In this document: positions 1 through 10,492 of the stretch, piece by piece
How the letters are laid out: every line of letters begins with the position of its first letter
How positions within the stretch are numbered: the first letter of the stretch is position 1
Source of the DNA: Akkermansia muciniphila
GTDB lineage: Bacteria; Verrucomicrobiota; Verrucomicrobiia; Opitutales; Opitutaceae
Assembly (NCBI GenBank): GCA_945898185.1
Contig: CAMDHP010000001.1
Location: forward strand, 26,534-90,533
Direction of reading: 5' to 3'
DNA length: 64,000 bases
Position numbers and translations under genes: made by a program
The notes under the pieces: model-generated
Seen by the model: the letters and a program-made list of their open reading frames with translations, nothing else
Database searches by the model: none
Told to the model about the DNA's origin: nothing

Positions 1-2124
1 GATGTCGCCACCGGCGGCAACGGCACCCTGAGCGCCAAGCTGACCGGCTCCAACGCACTAAGCAAGACCGGCACGGGCAACCTCACGCTCTCCAACGCAG
101 CCAACGACTTCGTTGGTAATATTTCCATCGGTGGCGGCACCCTCGAAATCACATCCGATGGCGCGCTGGGCAACACCGCGAACGACATCGCACTCGCCGG
201 CGGCACCCTCAAAACCCAAACCTCCATTTCACTCAACACTGGTCGCGACCTCAGCGGCGCTGGATCGCTCGCCATCGCAAGTGGCCAGACCCTCACCCTG
301 AACGGCAACTTGACCAGCGCCGCCCTCACCCTCTCCGAGACGGGCACCCTGGCTCTGGCCGGTAGCACTAACAGCGCCTCCAGCCTTGCCTTCACCGCCC
401 CTGGAGCTGTCAGCGGCACTGCACTTACCCTTAACGGCGGCATCACCACCGGTGCCTACTCCGGCAACGCGAGCGTAAGCAATAACCTCGATTTCGGCAC
501 CACCGCCGACCGCGCACTCATGATTGAAGGCAATCTCCAGCTCGCCGGTAGCACAACCCTAGGAGCGGCCCGCCGCTTGATCAAGACCGGCAACGGAACC
601 CTCACTCTCTCTGGCGATCAAGCCGGGAATCTCGGGGGCATTCGGCTCGGCGTTCAAGGTGCGACACCGGTCGAAGGCGGCTCCCTTGTTGTCTCCGCCA
701 ACAACGCTCTCGGTAACACTACCTTCCAGTTCAACTCTGGAACCCTGAGCTCCTCCGGTGAGCGGACTTTCGCGAACGCTATCTCCATCGGTGGACGCGG
801 CAACGGTGTATCCGCACCCACCCTTTCTGGCTCAAATGCCACCTTTAACGGCAGCGGAAATGGATTTTTCGAAGCGACCGGCACCACGGGTGAACTTCGT
901 CTCGATGTGAATAACACGACGACCATCACTGGCAACTGGACGGCAACAAGCGGCGCCGGCAATTCCACCGGCATCACGATCGGCGGCACCGGCAGTTTGG
1001 TTCTCGGTGGCAACGCCTCGGCTCTCACGGAAACCGTGACTCTCGCCAACTCCGTCAGCCTCCAAGTCAGAAACGCCCTCGGCGGCGGCGTAACCGCAGG
1101 CTCTGGCACCACCCTCGGCGGCAACGGCACCATCGCCGGCAACGTAGCCCTCGCCAGCGCCACCATCGGCTCAGCTGGCGATACGCTCAGCCTCGGCAGC
1201 AACCTCACCACCACCGGCACGAGCAACGTCGCCGCATCATCCGTCGTGAATGTAGCTGGCTCCACTACCGTCTCGACCGGCACCTTCACGCTTAATGGCG
1301 AGCTCAACAGCTCTGGTGGCGTGACTGTCGCGACCGGTGCATCCTTGGTCGGCAATGCGAACATCACCAACGCTACCACCCTCTCCGGCGGCACCCTCGG
1401 CACCTCGGGCAACACGCTTACCCTTGGCAGCACCCTCGGCGTCACAGAGAGCAGCTCCATCGCCAGCGGCGTGACCGTCAACGTTGGCGGCACCACGACC
1501 CTCAGCGGCGGCGTGTTCTCGGTCAACGGCACTCTCGGTGGCACAGGCTCGAAAATCGTCGGCACCGGCGCCACCCTCGGCGGCAACGGCACCATCAGCG
1601 GCCCCACCACCATCCAGTCCGGTGGCTTCCTCTCCCCCGGCAACAGCCCCGGCATCCAAACCTTCACCGATGACCTCACCCTCTCGGGCACGACCGTCAT
1701 GGAAATTAACGGCACCGTTCGCGGCACCGGCTACGACGGCATCAATCTTACCGGCACGATCGCCGATACGCTTACCTATGGCGGAACTCTGAGCATGTCA
1801 TTCAACGCCCCGATCACAGCCACCGTTTATGACCTCTTCGCCATCGGTAGCGTCGTCGAGGGCGGTGACTTTGGAATCGTTTCCATCGGAGGCACCGCTG
1901 TCGTCGCGACCACCGGAACAATCACCGGCTCCGGTTGGACCGCCACCGTGGCCGAAATCCTTTCAGGGCCGACCTGGAACCTGATCTTCAGCAATGCCAC
2001 CGGCGACCTCACCATCACCGCCATCCCAGAGCCCTCCGCCTACGCCGCGCTCGCCGGTTTCGGCATGATCGGCTTCGCGCTGTATCGCCGCCGCAGTCAG
2101 AACGCCGCCAAACGCGCCGCCTGA
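1..2124 (+). CDS. Autotransporter-associated beta-strand repeat protein with PEP-CTERM sorting signal (5' truncated by window)
   Basis: Frame 1 is open from base 1. G/T/N/L-rich beta-helix-type repeats. C-terminus AIPEPSAYAALAGFGMIGFALYRRRSQNAAKRAA is a PEP motif, TM and Arg cluster. Confidence 0.9.
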   Translation, partial: DVATGGNGTLSAKLTGSNALSKTGTGNLTLSNAANDFVGNISIGGGTLEITSDGALGNTANDIALAGGTLKTQTSISLNTGRDLSGAGSLAIASGQTLTLNGNLTSAALTLSETGTLALAGSTNSASSLAFTAPGAVSGTALTLNGGITTGAYSGNASVSNNLDFGTTADRALMIEGNLQLAGSTTLGAARRLIKTGNGTLTLSGDQAGNLGGIRLGVQGATPVEGGSLVVSANNALGNTTFQFNSGTLSSSGERTFANAISIGGRGNGVSAPTLSGSNATFNGSGNGFFEATGTTGELRLDVNNTTTITGNWTATSGAGNSTGITIGGTGSLVLGGNASALTETVTLANSVSLQVRNALGGGVTAGSGTTLGGNGTIAGNVALASATIGSAGDTLSLGSNLTTTGTSNVAASSVVNVAGSTTVSTGTFTLNGELNSSGGVTVATGASLVGNANITNATTLSGGTLGTSGNTLTLGSTLGVTESSSIASGVTVNVGGTTTLSGGVFSVNGTLGGTGSKIVGTGATLGGNGTISGPTTIQSGGFLSPGNSPGIQTFTDDLTLSGTTVMEINGTVRGTGYDGINLTGTIADTLTYGGTLSMSFNAPITATVYDLFAIGSVVEGGDFGIVSIGGTAVVATTGTITGSGWTATVAEILSGPTWNLIFSNATGDLTITAIPEPSAYAALAGFGMIGFALYRRRSQNAAKRAA

Positions 2125-2173
2125 TCAGCCCTTCACCTTAAACTCCCACCTTAATCTTCTGCCAACGGCAGAT

Positions 2174-2202
2174 GGCCCGCCCTCACCCGGCGGGCCCTTT
2201 TT
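2174..2202 (+). terminator. Intrinsic terminator after PEP-CTERM gene
   Basis: GGCCCGCC-loop-GGCGGGCC followed by CTTTTT. Confidence 0.85.
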
Positions 2203-2358
2203 GTTTTGCGCCTAAGACCCTGCCGCTGGGGAGGAAAACGACGATGAGCGCGGCAAGGGGAAGAAACCAAATGGCCGAACCGTTCAGATTTTTAACGCGA
2301 AGACGCGAAGAGCCGATAAGATCGGTAGGTAAATGAATTAAACCTAAATTCGGCAGTT

Positions 2359-2520
2359 CAAACCGACCGCGGATTACGCGGATCGAGCGGATAAAACAGG
2401 ATACAGAAAATACCACGAACCGAAGGAACTCACCCTGGGGGTGATGCATAGATGTTTGGCAATCGTCTGGTATCCGCGTCCATCCGCGTAATCCGCGGTT
2501 TCCAATGCCGTTTTTAGGCT
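2359..2520 (-). repeat. Dispersed intergenic repeat, copy A (homologous to 58416..58699)
   Basis: Reverse complement reads CCTAAAAACGGCATT..AACCGCGGATTACGCGGATGGACGCGGATACCAGACGATTGCC..GAGTTCCT..TTTTATCCGCTCGATCCGCGTAATCCGCGGTCGGTTTG, closely matching 58416..58699. Confidence 0.85.
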
Positions 2521-2641
2521 GAAAGCTAGGGGCGGGGTAGGTATCAGGAGTCCCCTTTGCCTCCGTGCCTCTATGGTGAAAAACTTCAGCGCGTGCGCTT
2601 TGGTTTTGTTTTCGCGGGATTCGTGTGTTTCGTCACCCGCT

Positions 2642-3001
2642 ATGTCAGACGCAAAACTTCTAGAGATTTTTCCCAATCCCGCGCCCAAGCGCGATTTTCT
2701 GATCGAGCACACGCATCACGAATTCACCTCGGTGTGCCCGATGACGGGGCATCCCGATTTCGGCAACATCACGGTGCGCTACGTGCCGGATAAAACCTGC
2801 GTGGAGCTGAAGTCGCTCAAGATCTATTTCCACGCCTTCCGCAACCAGGGTATCTTCTTCGAGGCAGTGACCAATAAAATCTGCGACGACCTCGGCGCGG
2901 CGCTCAAGCCCCGCAGCTTGGAAATCGTGGCGGACTGGAAGGCGCGCGGCGGCTTCACCTCGGTGGTGACGGCGCGCTGGACCAAGCCGAAGGCCAAGTA
3001 A
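2642..3001 (+). CDS. queF: NADPH-dependent 7-cyano-7-deazaguanine reductase QueF
   Basis: FTSVCPMTGHPDFGNITVRYVPD, KSLKIYFHAFRNQGIFFE and related motifs; start set at MSDAKLL. Confidence 0.93.
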   Translation: MSDAKLLEIFPNPAPKRDFLIEHTHHEFTSVCPMTGHPDFGNITVRYVPDKTCVELKSLKIYFHAFRNQGIFFEAVTNKICDDLGAALKPRSLEIVADWKARGGFTSVVTARWTKPKAK

Positions 3002-3116
3002 AAGTCGGGCGAGCGGTCAGCTGTGCGGCCCGTCCCAACAACGCGCTCTTTCTGCGAAGCCTGATGACGCAGCAAAGGCGCCGCACAGCCGGGCTTTCTA
3101 AACGCGGCTGGGCCTA

Positions 3117-3881
3117 CTAGAGCCGCCGCGCCTTGCCGGCGGTGTTGGCCCCTTCCCACTCCTCTTTGGTCGGGAGGGTGTTAGGCATCGCCGTCTCCGC
3201 TACGAGTTCGTCGCCCCGGTAAATACGCACCCAGACGCCATGAAGTTTATCCCGGGCGGTGCGTTTTTTATCGGAGTCGCTCCAGACCCAACCGGACTTC
3301 AAGGCGACCTTCACCGCCTCCACCGTGTCGGTGCGAAATTGCACCCGGCCGCTCATCGGTATCGGCTCCACCTCGGCCTGACCGCGACGGCGCTTGAGCT
3401 TGGCCTCCTCCTTCGAGTCGATGAGTTGCTCCGAGGGATCCAGAAAGAGCACGTATTCGGCCCGGAGTTTATCGAGCGGCTGGTTTGAGCGGTTGGCGAG
3501 AGTGACGTTAAAACCCCACTGTTCGTAGCTGTAAGTCACGCCGGTAGCCTCCTTCTTTTCGGTCGAAAATTTGGCGCGGCTGAGCTCGATCAACACGCTG
3601 CCGGCCGGCATCGGCTTGGGCTTGGCGGCCGCCTCAATGGCCTCGGTGCGGAGGGCGCGTTGGTCATCCTCGGCGAGGGCGGAGAAGGGCAGGGTGAGAA
3701 CCTGGCCGGTGTCGCTCCGTTTGAGGCGCACGCCCTCGGCCTCGAACGAGATAATGTCGGCCTCAATGGTGCGCCCATCCTTGGCGGTGAAAGTGCGGGC
3801 GTGGGCAGGCGACACCGAGGCAAACAAGACGGCACCAAGAATCGAAAGAGTGAGCAAAAGGCGTGGAAGCATGGTAAACAA
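3117..3881 (-). CDS. Secreted SHD1-domain-like protein
   Basis: Signal peptide then ARTFTAKDGRTIEADIISFEAEGVRLKRSDTGQVLTLPFSALAEDDQ (SHD1-like). Confidence 0.7.
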   Translation of the reverse strand: MFTMLPRLLLTLSILGAVLFASVSPAHARTFTAKDGRTIEADIISFEAEGVRLKRSDTGQVLTLPFSALAEDDQRALRTEAIEAAAKPKPMPAGSVLIELSRAKFSTEKKEATGVTYSYEQWGFNVTLANRSNQPLDKLRAEYVLFLDPSEQLIDSKEEAKLKRRRGQAEVEPIPMSGRVQFRTDTVEAVKVALKSGWVWSDSDKKRTARDKLHGVWVRIYRGDELVAETAMPNTLPTKEEWEGANTAGKARRL

Positions 3882-4126
3882 TACCTATGCCTCGAGGCGG
3901 AACGCGACAAGGTTAAGCAAGGGCGCTTCGGTTACTTTTTAAAAACGGGAACCCGGGCCCTCCGCGCAAGCCGGCCATCCCTGAACGCGAAGCCGATATC
4001 AAGGGCCGCAGGCGAGATCGTTTCAAAGCGAACGCGGGTGCGCGGATTCGACTTCGCGTCCCTTCGCGAGCCTTCGCTGTTAAAAAATGCCGCGCTCCGG
4101 CCCGAGTTACGGTTCTGAGCTTCGAA

Positions 4127-4894
4127 TTAAGCGCGCAGCGCAGCGACCACGGCGGCGTGAAGCTCCGGCGTGGCGGCGGCGATGATGTGCGCAGCCGGGT
4201 AGGCCGCCCCACCCTGCCAATCGCTGATGACGCCGCCCGCGCCGCGCACCACCGGGATGAGCGCTGCGATGTCCCACGGGTTCATGATCGGGTCGAGGCA
4301 AACATCCGCGCGCCCGCTGGCTAGCAGCAGGTAGCCGTAACAATCTCCCCAGGTGCGCACCAAGCGGGCGCGGGCGAGCAGGCGCTCGCAGGCCGCGCCG
4401 TTCTGGTAGCGCGCAAGGTTGAGATGGTCGCTGGTGAGCACCGTAGCCTGCGCGACTTCGGTGGTGGCGCGGCAACGCACGGGGCGGCCGTTGAGGGTCG
4501 TGAGCACGTTATCACCGAGCAGAAGCTGCCCGAGCACGGGCTGGTGGATGCAACCCAGCACGGGCTGGCCGCGATGGAGCAGCGCGATGAGGGTGCCCCA
4601 CAGCGGGACGGCGGTGATGAAGGCCTTGGTGCCGTCAATCGGATCGATCACCCAGACAAACTCCGCGTCCTCCCGCACGTTGCCGAGCTCCTCGCCGATG
4701 ATGCCGTGAGTGGGGAAACGCGCCTCAATCAGCCGACGCAACAGCGCCTCCGCGCCTCGATCGGCGGCGGTGACGGGAGAGGCATCGTCCTTGGACTCCA
4801 CCGCAAGATCAGTGCGCCCGTAAAACGGCAGGATAAACCGACCGCTCTCGGCGGCGAGTTCGGCGATGAAGGCGCGATAGGGTGCGAGGTCCAT
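4127..4894 (-). CDS. hisN: Inositol-monophosphatase family, histidinol-phosphatase-like (HisN)
   Basis: SPVTAADRGAEALLR, GEELG, WVIDPIDGTKAFI, PWDIAALIPVVRGAGG motifs. Confidence 0.85.
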   Translation of the reverse strand: MDLAPYRAFIAELAAESGRFILPFYGRTDLAVESKDDASPVTAADRGAEALLRRLIEARFPTHGIIGEELGNVREDAEFVWVIDPIDGTKAFITAVPLWGTLIALLHRGQPVLGCIHQPVLGQLLLGDNVLTTLNGRPVRCRATTEVAQATVLTSDHLNLARYQNGAACERLLARARLVRTWGDCYGYLLLASGRADVCLDPIMNPWDIAALIPVVRGAGGVISDWQGGAAYPAAHIIAAATPELHAAVVAALRA

Positions 4895-4915
4895 GAAGGA
4901 AGATTCGGAGGTCTA

Positions 4916-5009
4916 ACCATGAAACACGTGAAACACACGAAAAACGAACCGGATTTAAAGGTCGGGCCATGATGACTGGATTTCGTGCTCTTTCGTGTGT
5001 TTCGTGATC
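4916..5009. repeat. Inverted repeat between divergent hisN-like and exonuclease genes
   Basis: GAAACACACGAAA (4930..4942) is perfectly inverted as TTTCGTGTGTTTC (4991..5003); arms are 9-nt-periodic words. Confidence 0.8.
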
Positions 5010-5012
5010 CTC

Positions 5013-5708
5013 ATGTTCTGGAACGATCAGCTTATTCACTTCGTTGATTTCGAGGGATCGATCGTGTCAGGGATTCTTGAATACGGCTTCGTTTCGCTGC
5101 GCGGCGGAAAAGTTGTGTCGGCGGGCGGGCGCTTCTGCCGGCCCGCGGGCCGGGTGCGGGCGGAAGAAACCGCGGTGCACGGGCTCGCCGCGGAAGCCCT
5201 GGCGGACTGCGCACCCTTCGCGGATGAGTTCGATATTTTTTCCCGATTACGGGAAACCGGACCGCTGGCGGCGCATTTTTCAAACGCGGAAAACACCTTG
5301 ATCAAAACAACCTGGCCCTACCCCCGAGCGGTCCCGGATTTCACGCATGCCACCGACGCCCGCCTCGTCCTCGACTGGGGACCGTGGATAGATACCGGGC
5401 GGCTCTACACGCAAACACGGGGCGGCGCGGGCGGAGTTGCTCAGGGGACCACCAGCGGACTCGGGCTGGCCGAGCTCGTGGCGGCCGAGGGCTTGCAAGC
5501 GCGGCTCGACGCGCTGGCGGCGGAGCATTGTCCGCCAGAGCGTCGGCACTACCACGCGGCGCTCTATGATGCACTCGCCGGAGCGTTGCTGTTGACCCGG
5601 CTGGCGGCATTGCCCGCCTGGGGTGATAAATCGCTGCGCTGGCTGATCGAGCACAGCACCCTGAACGCGGGAAAACGCGAAATCCTGCGGCAGGGGGAGC
5701 TGTTCTAG
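5013..5708 (+). CDS. DEDDh-type 3'-5' exonuclease-like protein
   Basis: IHFVDFEGS, HGL, AHFSNAENTL, HYHAALYDALAGALL. The second acidic residue looks atypical (N/E). Confidence 0.7.
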   Translation: MFWNDQLIHFVDFEGSIVSGILEYGFVSLRGGKVVSAGGRFCRPAGRVRAEETAVHGLAAEALADCAPFADEFDIFSRLRETGPLAAHFSNAENTLIKTTWPYPRAVPDFTHATDARLVLDWGPWIDTGRLYTQTRGGAGGVAQGTTSGLGLAELVAAEGLQARLDALAAEHCPPERRHYHAALYDALAGALLLTRLAALPAWGDKSLRWLIEHSTLNAGKREILRQGELF

Positions 5709-6358
5709 CCGCAAACGACGAGACTGGAGAGCTGCGCCAGCGTCACGGAATGGAGCGAATCCCAGCGGGCGGTGGCGTGGGGAAAGTCGTGATGGGCAGT
5801 TGCGGGGTTGGGGATGACAACCACTCGCAATCCGGCGCGGGCCGCGGCGACGTGTCCTGGCACCGAGTCCTCAAATGCAATCGCATCAAGCGCCGGGATG
5901 CCAAGTCGAGCGAGGGCCGCGATGTAGAGGTCCGGCGCGGGTTTACCAAACTGCACATCTCCGCGACAGAGCACGGCGTCGAAAAACCCAAGCAGGCCGC
6001 GCGGGGCTAATTGGCCCTCGACGTGAGAGTGACTGGAGTTGGACGCAACGGCCAGCCGCAGACCCGCCGCGCGAGCCTCGGCAAGCAGGTCCGCAATCCC
6101 GGGCCGGACGGGAGCGGCGGCCATCAAAGCACGGGCGAGCACGCGGTGGCGCTGTTCGAGCCCCTCCCTGTCGTGTAAGAGAGGATACGCTTCCCATTTG
6201 TCAGACACGATACCCACGTGCCCCACGAGCGCATGAAGCACCTCCGGACGGGCCAAGCGTCCGTCTTCGCGGTGAATGGTTTGCCACGAGTCTATGATCG
6301 CGGACTCGGTGTCTACTATAAGCCCGTCAAAATCGAAGATAAGTCCGCGCAATCCCAT
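5705..6358 (-). CDS. HAD-superfamily hydrolase, beta-phosphoglucomutase/phosphatase type
   Basis: IFDFDGLIVDTE, VASNSSHSHV, FGKPAPDLY, AFEDSVPG. Confidence 0.9.
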   Translation of the reverse strand: MGLRGLIFDFDGLIVDTESAIIDSWQTIHREDGRLARPEVLHALVGHVGIVSDKWEAYPLLHDREGLEQRHRVLARALMAAAPVRPGIADLLAEARAAGLRLAVASNSSHSHVEGQLAPRGLLGFFDAVLCRGDVQFGKPAPDLYIAALARLGIPALDAIAFEDSVPGHVAAARAGLRVVVIPNPATAHHDFPHATARWDSLHSVTLAQLSSLVVCG

Positions 6359-6549
6359 GGCGGGATCGTGACCATGAAGCGCAATGGCGCAACCACCGGC
6401 GGCACTTGGCGAAAGCCCATGGAGGCAGCGGCCGCCCCCCCTTTTTTTAAGGACCGAAGAAAGACGGCGACCCAGCGGGCTTTATCGGTCGGCGCCTCAC
6501 GGTCCATCTTGCAGATGTCGGCCCCCTTCGTTCTTACTCCAGACCCACG

Positions 6550-8274
6550 ATGTCCACGGCTTCCCTCCACCCCACCTATATCATCGGCCACAAAAACCCC
6601 GACGCCGACTCCATCTGCGCCGCCATCGCCTACGCCGCCTACAAAGAAGCCCGAGGCCTCCCCGGCTACATCGCCGCCCGCTGCGGTAACTCCAACGCCC
6701 GCATCGACGCCATCCTGAATCGCTTTCAACACCCGCTGCCGCTTCTCCTCTCCGATGTCACCCCGCGCGTCCGCGATCTGATGGTTTCCAACGTCGTGAG
6801 CGTCTCGCAGGACGCCACCTGCGCCGAGGCCCTTGAATTAATTGACGCCCACGACGTTCGCATCCTGCCCGTCGTCGCCGCCGACCAAAGCGTCGTCGGC
6901 ACCGTGTCCATTTTTCAACTCGGCGGTTTCTTCGTCCCCAAGGTCCGCGAGCCACGCGAAATGCGCAAGGTCCACACCAGCCTGAGCCATATCGTCCGCG
7001 CCCTCCACGCCACGATCATCCACCTGCCGGAGCCCACCCGCGAGGACGAGCTCTTCGTGCGCGTCGGCGCGATGGATATCACATCCTTCGGCAAAGCTTC
7101 CGCCTCCGATGGCATTCGCGCGGAGCAGTCCATCATCATCGTCGGCGACCGGCGCGACATCCAGCTCCGCTCGATCGAGATGGGCGTCCGCCTGCTCGTC
7201 ATCACCGGTAATCTACCCGCTGAAGCCGACATCGTCCAAGCCGCCGCCGCACGCGGCGTCGCCTTGATTGTCAGCCCCTCCGACACCGCCACCTCGGCCT
7301 GGCTCATCCGCTCAGCCACCAAACTCGACCGCCTCATCGACCGCAAGTACGCCTCCCTCCCGCCCGATCTGCGCATCTCGGATCTGCGCAAAAAAATCAA
7401 CAGCCACAACACTGCCGCCTTCGTCGTCATGGGCGAGGACGGCCGCCTCCTCGGCATCCTCACCCGCACTGACGTCCTTAAGCCCTCCCGCACCCGCCTC
7501 GTCCTCGTTGACCACAACGAAATGTCCCAAGCCGTCACCGGCGCCGAGGAGGTCACCATCACCGAGATCATAGACCACCATCGCCTCGGCTCCCTTTCCA
7601 CCCAGCAGCCGATCCTGTTTATCAACGACCCCGTCGGCTCCACCTGCACCATCATCGCCGAGCTCTTCCGCCGCGACGGCCTCGCCCCCACGCCCCAAAT
7701 CGCCGGTATTCTCATGAGCGGCATCATCTCCGACACGCTCCACCTCAACAGCCCCACCTCCACCGAAAAGGACGCAATCCTGCTCACCTGGCTCTCGCGA
7801 ATTGCCTCCATTGATTCCCGCCAGCTCGCAGAGCTTATCTTCAGCTCCGGCTCCGTCATCCTCGCCAACCCGCCCGAGAAGGTCATCCGCACCGACTTCA
7901 AGGCCTACAACGAGGACAACGTTCGCTTCGCCGTCTCCCAAGTCGAGGAACTCGGCTTCGGTAACTTCTGGCAGCACTCGAAACAACTCATCCGCGCCCT
8001 CGACGAACTCTGCACCCAAGAAGATCTCTGCTTCGCCTGCCTGCTCGTCACCGACATCAACACTCAAAATTCGCTCCTCCTTTTCAAGGGCGACCCCGAG
8101 ATCACCGCCCGCATCACCTACCCCACCGTTGAGGAGGGCGAGATCTTCGACCTGCCGGGCATCGTCAGCCGCAAGAAACAGCTCATCCCCTACCTGACCA
8201 CCTTGCTGCGCGAAATCGCCAGCGACGGCCTCACCCCCACCCATCGCGGCAGGAATTATAAACCCGGCGCGTAG
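6550..8274 (+). CDS. ppaC: Manganese-dependent (family II) inorganic pyrophosphatase with CBS-DRTGG-CBS regulatory insert
   Basis: GHKNPDADSICAAIAYA, VLVDHNE, IIDHHRLG, CBS motifs, internal DRTGG-like region, DHHA2 C-terminus. Confidence 0.93.
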   Translation: MSTASLHPTYIIGHKNPDADSICAAIAYAAYKEARGLPGYIAARCGNSNARIDAILNRFQHPLPLLLSDVTPRVRDLMVSNVVSVSQDATCAEALELIDAHDVRILPVVAADQSVVGTVSIFQLGGFFVPKVREPREMRKVHTSLSHIVRALHATIIHLPEPTREDELFVRVGAMDITSFGKASASDGIRAEQSIIIVGDRRDIQLRSIEMGVRLLVITGNLPAEADIVQAAAARGVALIVSPSDTATSAWLIRSATKLDRLIDRKYASLPPDLRISDLRKKINSHNTAAFVVMGEDGRLLGILTRTDVLKPSRTRLVLVDHNEMSQAVTGAEEVTITEIIDHHRLGSLSTQQPILFINDPVGSTCTIIAELFRRDGLAPTPQIAGILMSGIISDTLHLNSPTSTEKDAILLTWLSRIASIDSRQLAELIFSSGSVILANPPEKVIRTDFKAYNEDNVRFAVSQVEELGFGNFWQHSKQLIRALDELCTQEDLCFACLLVTDINTQNSLLLFKGDPEITARITYPTVEEGEIFDLPGIVSRKKQLIPYLTTLLREIASDGLTPTHRGRNYKPGA

Positions 8275-8291
8275 CCCGCCGCCATCCGTCG

Positions 8292-8386
8292 ATCGTTCTC
8301 TTACTCGTTCTCGTTCTCGGCGGGGGCGTGGGGGAGCGAAGCTGGGTTCGGCCGAGAACGAGAACGGGTAAGAGAACGAGAACGAT
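8292..8386 (+). repeat. Hexamer-periodic long hairpin (possible terminator for ppaC)
   Basis: ATCGTTCTCTTACTCGTTCTCGTTCTCGGC is inverted at 8351..8386 with one extra GTTCTC unit; followed by TTTTT. Confidence 0.85.
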
Positions 8387-8499
8387 TTTTCGACCCTTCC
8401 ACAAACCGCCCTCCGCCCTCAGGTCTCGGCCCTCAGGTCTTCCGTCCTTCGTCCCCGCGCTTGCCTCCGCGCCACCCAATCCCGCATGTTCCACCGTTT

Positions 8500-10317
<1,818 letters not shown>

Positions 10318-10492
10318 GATACTCCGCCCGCCACCATCAGGCGCGCCAGTGGGGACGGATTTGCGAGCAGGCCGGGTGCGTTTCTCGGCCCGAGGCCTTG
10401 ATCCGGGTGCTCATGCAGAACTCGTCCGCGAGCTAAGCGTGGCCCGGCAAGAACACGCCCACGCCGACCGCATTTCGGTCAAAACGCCGACC

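Noticed and set aside
654-1727. 357-aa antisense ORF over the PEP-CTERM gene (and 832..1065, 1237..1659)
   Set aside because: Low-complexity Pro/Val composition; antisense shadow of a GC-rich repeat gene whose sense product has clear PEP-CTERM features.
2183-2712. Small minus-strand ORFs 2183..2449 and 2374..2712
   Set aside because: They lie in repeat copy A (SIRVIRGRFEL-type reading of the CCGCGGATTACGCGG element), which is non-coding.
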